A stretch of 64,000 bases of DNA from an uncultured Erythrobacter sp. (GCA_947500645.1 CANMSD010000001.1:1116001-1180000), one strand, 5' to 3'. Counted from the stretch's first letter, positions 27,201 through 29,574 are shown. Numbers and translations: made by a program. Notes: generated from the letters alone by a model not told the origin.

Positions 27201-28627
27201 CCCGACACCAAGGCAACAGGAGCACCGATTTTTGGGATCTTGCTGAGAGCACTGATCCCTATTGACGCGGCCATAGAGAACAACGCCATATCGGCACCGA
27301 CGTTGATGGCGGTGCTGATTGCGTCACTCCAATCGCCCGTGCGCACACCCTTCAAGCCTGGTTCGTACAGAGCATTCAGCACCTCTGCCACGTCACCCGC
27401 GTTGCCCGCCAAGCCGCCAGAGGCGAGTCGCTGAGCATAATCGTTGATACCCGCCGCCGCCGCTGCGCGATCGAGTGAGTCCTTCGTCTCGTCCGAGTAA
27501 TTTGGTGTGCCGCCCGCATCGCGGGTCGATGCCGGGAATTTGTCAGGCAGATTCGTAGGCTCTTCATTCGCCGTACGCATCCATTCCGTGATCGCGTCGA
27601 TCTGCTCCTGGATCTGCGAGGCGCTGAGCTCGTCGATGGTCCTACTGTCGACAAGTGAAGCCAGGTACTCTGCAACGACTCGCTGCGAAATACCGTCTTC
27701 CGTCAGCATTGAGAAGTTACCGGCATCCTTGGCAGCGACGGTCATTGCCTGAATGACCGCATTTCTGACTTTCTCACCTGTTCTGCCTGATGCCAAATTG
27801 GTCTTGGCATCTTGCAACCCTTTGAGAGTCTCCGGATCATTGGTTGAAGCGATCAAATGATCGATGAGAAGGGCCGCCAGTGCACCGCGGCGGTGGGGGG
27901 ACTTTGAATAATCCTGGCCCGTTTCCGAGTTAGTCACATTTGTGTCTAAAGACGCAAAGCGATCCGAACCTCGCTGGACAGCAGCGCGTACAGCATCAGC
28001 CTCGGGCGATGCTGCGAATTCTGGATCGTAGCTGGGGTGGTCTGGGTTTAGAGCGTCGACATCTGCTGCAGCAATTCGACTCTCGCGGAATGCTTGAGTA
28101 AGCACGACCCTGAAGGCGTCATCATCTCCCATCACTCCAAGTGGACGACCATCGGCGTCGACAATCTCGCCTTTCGCCAACCGCCAGGTCCAATCGAACA
28201 GATTGTTTACTGCTGCCTGTTTCGCAGCCTCACTGACTTCTACCCTAGAACCATCGGGCAACGTGTGCTCCGCATTGCGAATTGCCTCCAATTGCTCGAA
28301 CAAGAAGTCGTTCTTTGCTCTTTGAAAGCCGCCCGCCCCTGGGCCGTTTCCCCCTTTATGCCAGGTTAAGCCAAAGCCTGAATTGGGATCCATTAACGCA
28401 AGGCGCAGCGGATGCTGAGCAGGCAAGGCCTGTAACCGCGCTACCGTATCAGAATCGGCAAACAACCCCATGAGATTGCCGAGCATGTCGCGCTCGTAAC
28501 CCAAAGAAGTCAAAAATGCGGCCATCTCCGGATCTTGCCAGAGCTGTTGTGCAAAAATGTGCTCGCCCTCAAAGCCCCAGACAACGTCGTTAAAGCCTTC
28601 GATCACATCGGTTGTTTCGTCAGTCAT
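1..28627 (-). CDS. Giant RTX/tandem-95/cadherin-like calcium-binding surface or secreted protein (partial, C-terminus off the left edge)
   Basis: One frame is open from the ATG at 28625-28627 to base 2, at least 9,542 codons with no stop, so this is one polypeptide of more than 950 kDa. N to C: a helical region (about 1-430), a Gly/Ala-rich hydrophobic stretch (about 437-495), a first RTX-like patch (about 560-720), an EF-hand-like block (about 930-1050), RTX nonapeptide plus haemolysin-associated modules (about 1615-5320), tandem-95 cadherin-like repeats, a second RTX block (about 6060-6530), more tandem-95, 14 dystroglycan/He_PIG repeats (about 8080-9440) and a CBM2-like end. It has no N-terminal signal peptide, as expected for type I secreted RTX proteins. 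The composition is Asp/Gly-rich. Upstream genes on the same strand are an Imm11-like protein (61 nt away) and a small membrane protein. A HlyC-type acyltransferase is divergent. Adhesin versus toxin cannot be decided from the sequence; the family assignment is strong. Confidence 0.95.
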   Translation of the reverse strand, partial: MTDETTDVIEGFNDVVWGFEGEHIFAQQLWQDPEMAAFLTSLGYERDMLGNLMGLFADSDTVARLQALPAQHPLRLALMDPNSGFGLTWHKGGNGPGAGGFQRAKNDFLFEQLEAIRNAEHTLPDGSRVEVSEAAKQAAVNNLFDWTWRLAKGEIVDADGRPLGVMGDDDAFRVVLTQAFRESRIAAADVDALNPDHPSYDPEFAASPEADAVRAAVQRGSDRFASLDTNVTNSETGQDYSKSPHRRGALAALLIDHLIASTNDPETLKGLQDAKTNLASGRTGEKVRNAVIQAMTVAAKDAGNFSMLTEDGISQRVVAEYLASLVDSRTIDELSASQIQEQIDAITEWMRTANEEPTNLPDKFPASTRDAGGTPNYSDETKDSLDRAAAAAGINDYAQRLASGGLAGNAGDVAEVLNALYEPGLKGVRTGDWSDAISTAINVGADMALFSMAASIGISALSKIPKIGAPVALVSGAALGGLSVFGFIVGTAELLKKIGNDVAEVIVGDGFFPNEEDSNGIYSLQLVQDLIEAARAGRLGEQLLPTSGVGYLVTDQDPTKPATLTGSVEGELIYGDALGKIYGQGGNDEIYHSGYGEAHGGEADDLVVGIAGEVLRKDSPLYPEMQAAADARRAENAARAAQGLDLLPELPDSPKALDDIRLILNGGEGNDAVLALLRGDEVITIGGVGRDWIFNTSAGGELYGDTIDGLDNGFVVQDSPENSDNFWYWPDTTIMDAQHNDVLSFYGLPLTGGNASGGAILAGLTGGMSVAAFGLAALDNSEDPNSGRYDPARGMWYDNLLPGMVYVTIKNQDGGYDLYVTDLFANAFLELFGGPDANATYEPITGGADVPGWMRINNVDIVGSFNGAQQFGLDNKGTFGMVFKQANPIHTLLAMLPPTFITLAASAGGPLVDEAFTLVAATARFAKRIRWATDADPLIIDLDGDGIETLPMQENEVYFDVDGDLFAERTGWLKGDDGFLVLDANGNGRIDDVSEMFGGVGQSGFAELATLDSDGDGKITIADVAWSELQVWQDYNRDGITDAGELKTLDELGIVSLDAVAQQLDATTPQGTRLTGFGDVVFEDGARRRMFDAILASNDIDTKYAGESGAADWQAGQSLDAKGFGRITDLSVAMANDIALEELATTTAAAMTAPNLRELVAQAGEVLGKWGAGQELTRELTPVLVGTDTDGNAVLVDRGVYVEDASGGYWTLASGAAVLDAQGASIDRPTLEDVMAQTGGWRLEQQWSPSDRASELEHREAAPYLTQIVDGRAVILDYGVEQADGSWALASDPATTYATRADILNLAHADGTEWRTEELGFNSLAALPVERIGVRFTDGQVVDYTVEVNDRDGSFYVWARNLDRAIELEWKTGDYREFNLRNYAIDFDNLDEVNSTDDSTYRVEMLTPSQFHFATSLGGIDFRPEMLSATLNYDAGTIDYAVGPSGSANLSDDPARYVSGIAVMIEMLGPVMSQYITTSRRFAVRLALQGGLSDYAAGFEYDVAQDAYVPTAARQLAPLFEAIFADAPASNDNDAVLDYLTDWNEILWQIYPDYRPSGEGNLLGGSVSIDQAFIMQMLLPAFENVGIDLDIRGVAHALSINEERIIDHDATATQVDGTSGTDFFHLTSGDQQITGGEGADFYFVGKDAGNDVIYDRDDGDADELRFSDVLSTQVNAIRDGQDLILEIEGRPNVIRLTDQFLGELNPYLSNGKQLQTGVTSIVFADGVVWDRFRMSMEVVDRERAEGDFNDSLLGSGDIDILWGGRGNDYMSGGAGGDFYIFEAGDGQDVIDDQGAFSFGPVKAGIDFLRFRGDISADDIRLIRDGASKNLKIVVLDSDGNETGDSIEIVGQFDGIRTNLGLFSEILESGDGLEYVAPNLIERFIFEDGTSLEFTQIVERVLENARTENDDAIYGFINDNRLDGGAGDDFLTGLEGGDTYIFGRGYGHDVVEDADFSFNLFGGPGTDRLEFVDDIRWTDLDFLREGASDTLTMRISGTDDQITLTNLLEHVPFIGFVNLIESIEFGDGTEWSSYKLLQHYVDIASTDGDDTVYGFSRISDTLDGGLGDDRLEGFSGNDRYLLGRGKGSDTVADTGGTDRIVLDGLSSLDVDIERTPLDLIFVVRATGERITFENQYVREGKQGQAVEFFEFTDRTVDFRELNPEQVDVVGTSADETLTGSNFGETLDGRAGDDTLIGGDGGDIYKFDVGYGQDTIIDRRVRSRWTDRSGVHVGVNDTIEFGGDITRDNIVFTKDGDDLLISVTGRTDTLRVRNQFRSPEDEIELFKFFDGSVIKISDVEELLQIAGGNRGDNVIEGTLDAPNTLDGRQGDDTLIGGNLADTYAFTSGYGFDRIEEKADAGNVVDRVIFGASVRREDLVILRQGNDLLISLGNGLDALTIVGGLASTSVESFEFADGTILSLNDVIDRMLTGGEEDEQLTGFDHRDDTISGGAGSDALAGGRGNDTYRFGLGDGSDSVADTGGVDRVVFGDQITQEAVKFEEIDGDLLITLGTGEDRLIIFGGYKTAPVESFEFFDGTSLSLADVRAIIFEERSADAQELVDLRDLPLDREYRPAGGNDRIILAQGSRLVIGAGDGIDRVEMPGGVTDATVVLEQQSVGSVEVRAAGVNSNDLIIASLSTGDQLIVKGALGTGAIPIIEFGDGTTWNGTELVQAYVDAQANAGDNRIQGSNRDDLLIGGDGDDRIEGRAGNDRFAFTRGDGRDVLSDSSGTDVLQIFGYRPDELEVARADASRNELVLTFTDSDDEIVLSYGSSWQGIDNVEFSDGTVITRQQLLDRVALTATDRDDRLVGTSSADVIAGLGGDDVLIGNGGADIFRFGRGDGQDRIEAAGAADGLAELHFAETIALEDVSASLDRDGNLVLSLAGSADSVTLVTPPSGSDPVVDLVRFSDGRTVSFGELVATIPLGDGDDIVDARGSAPASLAGFAGNDQLSGGDAGDTLAGNTGDDVLRGRSGGDVYIFELGDGQDTIDDVETVDPAAVDILRFGVGIAATDLMFLEVGPSDILIGIQGTNDRVLLKDMLRGGNATTDYGIERVEFTDGSFWDLGEFLSRAFAGSTGDDKIDLGSSLDVTAAIANGAGDDVQAGGIGDTTYDFARGDGRDTIIEGNWSGSYDRIRLAADISADDLVVQIDGNDLILRIKGDEARLRLVDQRASGAARIDAVVFGDGTEWDAAQLAGAALPASDAEAMLSPSTPINPADSGVTEFGTIFNIADDPLAEPDPTGEGRVAELAPDGSGAFLIGDVADIGSGLHARRISGVEATNTFRVFVPLTDLGSGIDTIVDFAAGQGGDRLDILPAEGLAGDVVVQADGADSVVYWVPEGATSLDQGRALVRIEGVAPAALTGSNFSGNPYEVVTNLDLRGNGASRTFQGGFGNDSINAGVSIDRHIGSDVLIGGGGNDWLRGGGGNDVYKFSAGFGRDTISEGLNWRRMGYDAIEFDDTIQAGDIELSRSANGNDLILSVKDSDDQIFISYGIGNGGRNTNTGRIEEVRFADGTKWTWAQMVAWTDPATSGDDTIYGILDYNLAINGLDGNDTIYFGRNMQYDESRDTITGGGGNDFLRGGEGSDIYRFSAGFGQDQISEGPRAAGSDRIEFDATISASDVEIIRDPVGNNTLILQVKGSGDRISIIGGIGISRDNDDYRIETVAFADGTTWTYEQMVSIALAPTLGDDVIYGAFARNNTLFGGAGNDTLYFGTNLEYTARNDILDGGSGNDWMRGGRGNDTYRFSAGFGRDTINEGYVWRGMGTDALEFDATIARDQLEFFVAANGNDLIIRVTGAEDQITIVNGAYNSHYRIESARFADGTVMTYAEMIAAAVPDPGNPADESFTGTVADETFDGGAGRDTIVAGEGNDTLLGGTGDDTLEGGLGDDIFEGGEDIDSLTDAGGNDTYRFSLGDGQDTISDASGIDRIDLGAGITTDDVSMRLGSDGTTLEIWIGSEGDRIEVRNGHFEGAGLIETIAFADGTEWTAADQLARYNAASDHWGNLLGTQAVETLDGGRGDDTIRAVGDGDTLIGGEGNDTLLGTTGSETLDGGLGDDRLEGGLGDDTYLWTPGDGQDLLVDTGGLDTIEIGVGITPDMLRVVRSGNSLRLQSLDSNHRLTIENALSDSARMVETVRFADGSTWDAVELIRRSWLFGDLANTVTGTGASETIDAAGGNDAVNAGAGDDTVDGGTGRDSLSGGTGGDTYLYEAGDGYDTINEQGDDTPDAIRVSGYTPSDLMVFVTGEALDDLVLRFGTSGDKILIQGGFSGDVARSIEQLIFEDAGITLGLNDLRDLAVPDGSGDGLRINGTAGDDTLVGSDADDVLSGGDGVDSVSGGSGRDIFLDLGADASADTYTGGEGRDVYIGIPAGRLPSNYVADTITDFSAGEDGDVIRVGFGATNPFLAGELRIDQDGADSIVVRVADDGSTTVMLRLANVDATTLTSANFDGLPLSEDPARAIVDNDLGNAIEGTPNADVVFGNGGDDSIDGYAGNDRLAGGGGNDTIRGGFGQDRLAGQEGNDLLVGGEGSDLLDGGAGDDELIGHDSDSAPGDRDLFVGGRGDDTLRGGSGDDVYRFELGDGRDRIVDLGGSDRLELGAGIAEDDVSIVQVDGRHLELRIGDANGSAGRILLEDALIDSDGRIEAIVFADGGTLVWNDILSLSLTPTDEDQVLSLPSANAPVSGSIDGAGGNDTLSGSDADDTLIGGTGNDYLAGGVGDDTYRFDLGDGQDQISDTSGANRLVFGAGIDASMIEAVPGENNLVLRITGTDDRIDLGTPAQAGMGVGIVEFADGTAWNEATLIALAAVADEQTGRLVGDASANTLTGGSSDELIQGLAGTDVLDGGAGNDRLEGGADNDLYRFSRDGGHDRIADASGADALEFAADITPDDVAVEQSSDGSVFVLRIKGTEARIAIENALGSGAVEEVRFEDGTVWGTQDLVARAGTFSGDVITGDAQDNTIEGGLGNDTLAGKGGNDTYRFTLGDGSDTIIEGASSTGDRLEIVGYTLTDLRFTRRGEDDLVIRFNGTTDQIAIVGGLLANAGIETIALSDGTELVLADIQAALVASEATDGNDVLVGTDGDDTIDGGLGNDLGDGGLGADSYNYAAGDGDDRFESLAGGSDVLVLADYNISDVISVARGGPDNLDLVLTFTTPGDRVSLVGALSSANSGSRTVAVQFADGTTWNRDAMRAATLDAGDGSGDENVFGFDGADSFAARAGNDLLIGLGGSDAYAFETGAGHDRIDDRSNSGGDSVTFLDINSTDVSVERLARGSDTVVFRVAGNADDSLTVTRALSDGGTGIELYTFADGISWTADTIRDRLANRAPNASADGTFSVITGSELTISAATLLANDFDADGDTLRIVAVDGGENGVAMIDTNGDVRFTAIGGYYGPVTLSYTLADGRNGFDESTIEVRVRPVATAFDDDGFTVAEDGSVVIRVERLLSNDLDGDRMVVGDVFDAVNGSVALSSDGNISFTPDANFNGRAEFSYVANTPEGGRAEAKVFIDVTPVNDAPVARNDGVPAVAEGTAFSIDPRILTSNDNDIDGDTLTIQSVTSNANVQVEIGDDGLITVTPTDYYWGAAYFDYTVSDGAGGTSSGRVSFTITPVNDAPDLTDDRFETNQDGSPILEDNPIVISADQLLANDIERDGDPMTVTAVGQDFGGRARLLDNGTVLFEPSANFNGEAWFNYQVSDGQGGVSWARATVVYQPVNDRPVARDDSYASDQLPILRGTEDTVMVIPIVELLKNDYDIEGFAVTFEEATDAVNGDLVVENGNIIFTPDPDFWGEATFGYSVTDPEGLVDGGRVTLWFENVGDAPPVVEPDTIYIYEDVPTVIEIDSLLANDTDIDRDPLTFLGWYLGNFDGPLNGTLEYDADGNLLFTPNNDATTSGGFRYRITDGADGEAQGKVDIVIVPSNDDPTVSDDFGFVTPQDAPLVIRVSDLLANDFDIEQIDTDGDGVPNVDLDNPSRPRPSFVGVDAVLAYDPLQLGDRVEIGEVEIVDWAGEQFVVVRFDEGFSGQIAIEYRIADTDGAEDTGFAFANVADFYAGVLNGTPDADYIEGTPGADLIKGLSQNDRILGKHGDDTILSYLGDDWVEAGEGDDIIDGGDGADRLDGGAGYDTVTFEGSDIGIRADLESRVGQGGFAQGDVYIGIEALIGTVWNDQLGGDAADNRLEGREGRDILEGRGGADTLIGGEGDDTISGGEGADAIDGGEGDDTAVYEFSTAGVAISLLAGTALGGEAEGDVLVSIENLIGSDLADTLEGDAGDNLLSGKRGDDTLIGGAGDDVLIGGRGADVLQGGEGIDIADYTLSVEGVTIDMADGSAGGGDALGDTFSDIEIIQGSYHDDTIRGDAADNRIRGGRGADVIDGREGFDIADYSVADEAVEIDLDQGIGLAGEALGDTLLNIEMLVGSVYDDRFTGSAADETFEGGFGKDVIAGGFGSDSYVFGIEGDEDTINELGDIADTDRIVLNSTVAPKDVSILRDGDDLFLEFERDDGFLIDTIRVTDHFLGRETGIEEIVFGNGTIWDRDTIDTLQRVGRFNAADDIVRFAREDEPILIDPAQLIANDADDVSTLSFLGIDRSIDGTATVNDDGMIEFLGAPNHNGDAFFYYVVRDEFGRESDARVEVNLAPVNDAPTAVDDDLQYATEDQIFRVRIDTLLANDFDIDGPADVENLRIVGIRPLENFQGGDIDRFKHVDYRFSASNMSGSIKGDYLEFKLRGDYFGTAGFQYILADGDGATSVATVEVYVSPVNDGPRADDAVHKVRLSSVQRITEADLLANSYDVEGDAISFVGLFPGADDNPATNGTITIDDATGDFLFTADALGSAYIEYQVIDERGAASTLRYKLFVKPDNDAPVARNDYGFRTLEDQILVIDPAQLLANDSDENGDALTLESLSRFATNGKVRVNDDGLIEFAPKADFNGSAGFEYTISDGRGGFDTAWVGLTILPRNESAILRNDLVSGLEDGPQFVIPAEAFGNDIEPDGDVLFFERARVLGVVEHKWLSADFEVSARMADGSVLADTLVFDAATMTFSGTLPADADGSVSVDVWVEDPANGRIFNKRFALEQADLDGGVDVRSNVLSGFRVREDHSTNLEFDALHVDGDTVVTATLTDGSDLPAWLVFDATSLSFSGTAPQDVTAPFDVALSFVRTDSDTGEEFTFGDALSIDPAALVSGPVAYDSDVALFDLVGASIAAQLNGGRPLPDWLEFDVETRSLALTGFEPDVDAEPVRLQVVFTPPKRTLPNGTLASSDRGFTLEFVIDPATGIDPAINAILAGDPFFASQGLFALDLGEAVGLAASRESGAPLNDWLSFDADTLSFAGTPPPEFVGALPVRIDVTGNGTDLPTMSVITEVVVDDTVDVSGINGLGLRVQDERIDLVTPTDFNGTVVFSYDASDEKGAVSDEPALIFFNVRPTRERPDAGSDALALDEGDSIRFEVASLLANDFDRDGDDIRVTALGAAASGVIVLELATVSIDPPAGLEAVSGAVFSATLADGSELPTWLAIDTETGVISGEVPLDILATLNITVSRDVAGAVDTATIAHDFDGNVGAFAIYTPDAAFSGQDGFSYTITDDLEGTRDGRVNVTVNPVEDPPVAVADTVAAIEDTPLLIDPASLLANDFDVDGDPIRFLDVSNASRGTVEFDGTNIVFTPDANFSGKGSFEYTVTDDRHGVSTGEVTVNVASTNRAPTLGADVFAAEEDVPFTFSIDDLMANDSDPDGDDLRFQSLQRSVEGGRIQELPGGRFQFVPDENVNGPITFRYSVTDGRKTSVETVTFDIAAVNDAPIANDDFGFVGDVDQPVVIDFAALLANDRDVEGDSFEIVEVFDGDQGFVVQDGQTAVFNPDGGYFGDAGFHYRVTDEHGQSSIGYVNLTIYPDFPLPVASSDSGLEMLEDGYIDIDPAVLMANDTAPDGSTLEFVTLEGAQLLDNGQYRYTSEPNFFGEVTLRYAIQNEQGFPVWTTVTINVLPVEDAPVARDDTFETIEDLPLVIFADALLANDSDADPQALFISGYGETNGLTIEELGNGQITITPDENFNGAAWFDYEMSDSSGLTDTARVHVWVEPENDPPVIDLVPIMRGLEDEAFNAALPAGFATDPDGDILTVEVRGKDGSALPTWLTYDAANRTLSGQPPQDFNGAVALEVAAFDGQVETVRELLVSIEAVNDAPEVSSGIDDLASAEDNAFSMALRSDAFTDVDGDTLDLTLTMSDGTATPDWVRFENGVLEGTPPQDFNGALDLLVSASDGALSVSEAFTLNITPVNDAPIVNVDLGDVIYDEDTAIAVELPQDAFVDIDGDALTLSATLSDGTALPTWLDFDGSRFTGTPPQDFNGEFDLLVTASDGELEASAGFTLTIAAVNDAPAVLVPLGDLASAEDEAFSITLPRDGIADVDGDALTFAVKLADGSDLPSWISFNGTRLEGTPPADFNGVLELQLIADDGELSVADTFALVISPVNDAPVLLSALDPLTSAEDQAFAFTLPLDRIADVDGDALGYSLSLADGSGVPAWVEFDAATGEVSGTPPQDFNGALDLMLTASDGEFAVNAPLRLTIDAVNDAPVLLAALPDVTGIEDEPLTFSIDPNTFGDVDGDALSVTAGLVNGAALPDWLQFENGSFTANPPQDYNGVLAVTVSASDGEFEVSDTFSLTFAAVNDGPILLSDFADTTSDEDAAFDVTLDLAKFIDVDSDPLSITLLQADGSALPDWLQFDGARIHGAPPSDFNGSFALTISASDGEFTASDTFNFTILPVNDAPVLLDWFAGDVHSAEDAAIDVPLPDGAFADVDGDVLTLSAELESGDPLPSWLGFDGTRFTGTPPQDFSGQLDIVVEASDGLETATAGFSLVIDPVNDAPVVLTPLADVESAEDTAISIDVPLANFADIDGDSLTLTASLRGGAALPVWLAFDGTTLSGTPPQDFNGELDIEIMADDGLLGVSDTFRLTISPVNDAPFVLTPIADLLTAEDRTIDLPLPTDGFGDVDGDALTFALTMADGTALPAWLSFNGERLSGTPPQDFNGILSLQMTASDGEQLVSDPFDLTILAVNDAPVVVTPLANVGGIEDEAFAFVIDPASFADVDGDTLTLSARLADGTGLPVWMQFDGMTLSGTPPQDFNGTLELEVFANDGLLATSSTFTFTIDPVNDSPVLLAQLSDQVSVEDTDFSFVLPSGTFGDVDGDALIYTAALDGGNPLPGWLNFDGSAFTGAPPADFNGTLQITVTAGDGEYAAEGRFALTITPVNDAPVLIAPLSAQSFDEDTPVSFALETANFADVDDDALTFSAQLESGDPLPSWLAFDGINFTGTPPQDFNGSLRVSVTATDSEYSVSDAFDLTIAPVNDAPVLVQPIADLAALGGESVSIVIPAGAFADVDGDTLTYSATLADGSALPSWLAFDPATLSFSGVAPNTDEALDIRVITSDGELSVSDDFALTIEAQDTGGDTEGFSFASLNSWYNPAYGGGYNVTFDYEVQPEAIAEGELKAWDIFATYDGPGTITGGWVSGFPGPASFEITAEGATFSTDGQDYQPELAEGQTFQITLQID
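290..4400 (-). repeat. 14 dystroglycan/He_PIG-type cadherin-like repeats, period about 97 residues
   Basis: The motif GTPPQDFNG or close variants (GTPPADFNG, GAPPSDFNG, NPPQDYNG) recurs at roughly 692, 982, 1274, 1565, 1856, 2147, 2441, 2732, 3022, 3322, 3613, 3902 and 4193, so the period is 289-300 bp, mostly 291. A degenerate last copy lies near 425. Each unit has the form NDAPV-x-LADxxxxEDxxFxxxLP, then FxDVDGDxLTxxxxLxDGxxLPxWLxFDG, then TPPQDFNG and VxASDG. This is the dystroglycan-type cadherin-like or putative-Ig fold typical of bacterial surface proteins. The repeats alternate charge-rich linkers with calcium-binding DVDGD motifs. Confidence 0.85.
4400..9000 (-). repeat. Second tandem-95 (cadherin-like, Big_9-type) repeat block, with He_PIG-like units in the middle
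   Basis: Units carry the hallmark PVNDAPVA, then EDxPLxIDxxxLLANDxDxDGD and FTPDxNFNGxxxFxYxVxDGxG. Unit starts are readable near 8960, 8700, 8350, 8040, 7760, 6380, 5840, 5560, 5270, 4980 and 4710. Between about 7600 and 6500 the pattern switches to LPDWLxFDxxTxxFSGTxP units, that is He_PIG-like domains. Such modules form rigid calcium-dependent rods in large adhesins. Copies are diverged, with neighbours similar but not identical at the DNA level. Confidence 0.8.
9020..10445 (-). repeat. Internal RTX nonapeptide block (calcium beta-roll)
   Basis: Runs of GGxGxDxLx nonapeptides are interspersed with the segment DxGGEAxGDxLxxIENLIGSxxxDxLxGD, seen three to four times, and a closing haemolysin-associated unit that ends in IEEIVFGNGTIWDRDT. 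This block sits between two tandem-95 blocks. The long IENLxGS repeat type is common in rhizobial and sphingomonad RTX proteins. It would form a calcium-dependent parallel beta-roll. Confidence 0.85.
10850..12640 (-). repeat. First tandem-95 (cadherin-like) repeat block
   Basis: About seven units of roughly 95 residues begin near 12620, 12380, 12090, 11790, 11480, 11180 and 10860. Each shows a DxPxxIxxxxLLANDxDxDGD core followed by the FxPxxNFxGxAxFxYxVxDGxGG strand. The unit boundaries PVNDAPVARND and PVNDRPVARDD are easy to read. The block bridges the large RTX region and the smaller RTX block at 9.0-10.4 kb. Confidence 0.8.
12650..23800 (-). repeat. About 24 modules of RTX nonapeptides plus haemolysin-type calcium-binding-associated domain (HCBP_related)
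   Basis: Each module of about 110-160 residues contains one to three GGxGxDxLxG nonapeptides, a D-x-Y-x-F-x-x-G-x-G-x-D-x-I turn, then a DxLxxRxxGDDLxIxxxGxxDxIxIxN unit and a terminal xFADGTxWxxxxL signature. That signature recurs about every 370-560 bp from 23450 down to 12680. This is the arrangement known from Pfam HCBP_related with HemolysinCabind. Two places (about 18900-18480 and 15520-15270) instead carry an I-x-DFxAGxxGDxLxI pattern like C-terminal target regions of type I substrates. The blocks should bind many calcium ions and fold after export. Confidence 0.85.
25470..25840 (-). other. EF-hand-like block of the giant protein
   Basis: Around residues 930-1050 the translation contains DPLIIDLDGDGIET, VYFDVDGD, FLVLDANGNGRIDDVSEMFG, LDSDGDGKITIADVAW and WQDYNRDGITDAGEL, i.e. 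several DxDxDGxI loops. The same compound motif (LDLDGDGIE then DDGxLVLDxNGNGxIxxxxELFG) is found in many large RTX proteins and in the FrpC family. It predicts calcium binding in the N-terminal third, before the RTX rod. Confidence 0.8.
27130..27320 (-). other. Gly/Ala-rich hydrophobic segment of the giant protein
   Basis: About residues 437-495 are unusually hydrophobic for this protein: GADMALFSMAASIGISALS, a short KIPKIGAPVA turn, then GAALGGLSVFGFIVGTAELL followed by KKIGNDV. Two long amphipathic or membrane-type helices of this kind occur in the pore-forming part of RTX cytolysins and also in large N-terminal retention modules. Several lysines flank the segment, which matters because a HlyC-like acyltransferase lies next door. 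The function is inferred. Confidence 0.5.
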
Positions 28628-28688
28628 TGCGCGCCCCCGCCGTATTCCGGCCTTTCGCAGTCATCATAAAATTGTTAGTTGATCGACT

Positions 28689-29318
28689 TCAGACCACGCG
28701 GCCTCGCAGCATATCACCAAGCCCCTTGAAACCCTTGGTGATACCCTTTTCGCGCATGGCATCTCCAAGCGCTCCACTTAAACAAACTACAAGCATCAGC
28801 GTTGGATCGATCCAAATGGCTGCACCATCATTAGCTTGCTGCGAAAAGCGCAACTCCATATCCTTGGCGCCTAAAATCAAATATTTTTCAGTCCGTCGAG
28901 AAGGCTTATCGAGCCCCTCCAAATCGCCCGGAACAAGGGCCTTCTTCACATTGCCAAAATTGAGGCAGAACCATTGACCTTTGACCGGGGTCTGGCGATC
29001 AGCTTGCAGGAACTTCACCGGGTAAAGATGTGCATCACCCATCTCAAATTGCCGCAGCAAGTCCGCAAACCGGCCCGATACGATCCAGTGCGATGCACCC
29101 TTGAAGAAGTCTGCCGACGCCGAAGCTTCGCTCTTAGCAGCACCAGCCACTGGCCAGATTTCTGTAGGAAAACACTCCGGCCCCAGAGACTCTCCAGCCA
29201 TATTGCGGCGGCCGCACTCAATCGCCTCATCGCGATCACGCTCAAGCTGATCACTCGTCAAATCACGGAAGTTCTCAACATGGCCTAATGACCTTGAAAG
29301 CCAAATATAGTCACTCAT
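28689..29318 (-). CDS. Imm11/DUF1629-like protein
   Basis: Predicted 209 residues from the ATG at 29318 (MSDYIWLSRS). A longer frame to 29435 exists, but it would overlap the upstream small membrane gene. The central part reads DFFKGASHWIVSGRFADLLR, then HLYPVKF, WFCLNFGN and a C-terminal LVVCLSGALxxAMxxKGITKG. This order (Asp-Phe, S/V-S-x-x-F/L, PV, y-x-LN and the final helix) matches the DUF1629/Imm11 family, which is found as immunity-like partners in polymorphic toxin loci and in other genomic settings. It ends 61 nt before the giant RTX gene and begins 22 nt after the small membrane gene, so the three genes are probably cotranscribed. No signal peptide or membrane helix is seen, so it should be cytoplasmic. 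Family membership is likely; an immunity role is only inferred from position. Confidence 0.6.
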   Translation of the reverse strand: MSDYIWLSRSLGHVENFRDLTSDQLERDRDEAIECGRRNMAGESLGPECFPTEIWPVAGAAKSEASASADFFKGASHWIVSGRFADLLRQFEMGDAHLYPVKFLQADRQTPVKGQWFCLNFGNVKKALVPGDLEGLDKPSRRTEKYLILGAKDMELRFSQQANDGAAIWIDPTLMLVVCLSGALGDAMREKGITKGFKGLGDMLRGRVV

Positions 29319-29340
29319 CTCTTCACTTTCTTCAAAACCC

Positions 29341-29574
29341 TCAGCGCCTTTGCCCGCCGAAAAGCGTAAACCCGCCCAAAGCGAGGCCAAGGCCTGCAAA
29401 AATACCCGCCGATCCCATTGTGCCAAATTGCTCAATCATCCCGTTGATGATGAGCGCAAAGAAGCGCTCATGCCGTCCCACCACGTCGCCCATCGGGCCA
29501 TTCAGCGCCAAACCTGCCAAAAACAGGAATACCGCGAGCACACCCAAGGCTGGCAAGATACGCGACACGTTCAT
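29341..29574 (-). CDS. Small two-helix membrane protein of unknown function
   Basis: About 77 residues from the ATG at 29574, preceded by a purine-rich GAGGGGG ribosome-binding site six bases upstream. An in-frame start at 29613 lacks a comparable site. Two hydrophobic stretches are visible: ILPALGVLAVFLFLAGLAL near the N-terminus and AGIFAGLGLALGGFTLFGG at the C-terminus, joined by a short loop (GRHERFFALIINGMIEQFG). The protein ends in a basic QRR. It is the first gene of the apparent small-membrane/Imm11-like/giant RTX operon. I do not recognise the family. It could be a holin-like or accessory inner-membrane protein; no function is claimed. Confidence 0.55.
   Translation of the reverse strand: MNVSRILPALGVLAVFLFLAGLALNGPMGDVVGRHERFFALIINGMIEQFGTMGSAGIFAGLGLALGGFTLFGGQRR

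Noticed and set aside
1..28600. CRISPR array suggested by regular short repeats
   Set aside because: The repeats are 290-560 bp coding modules in one frame, with no short identical repeats separated by unique spacers.
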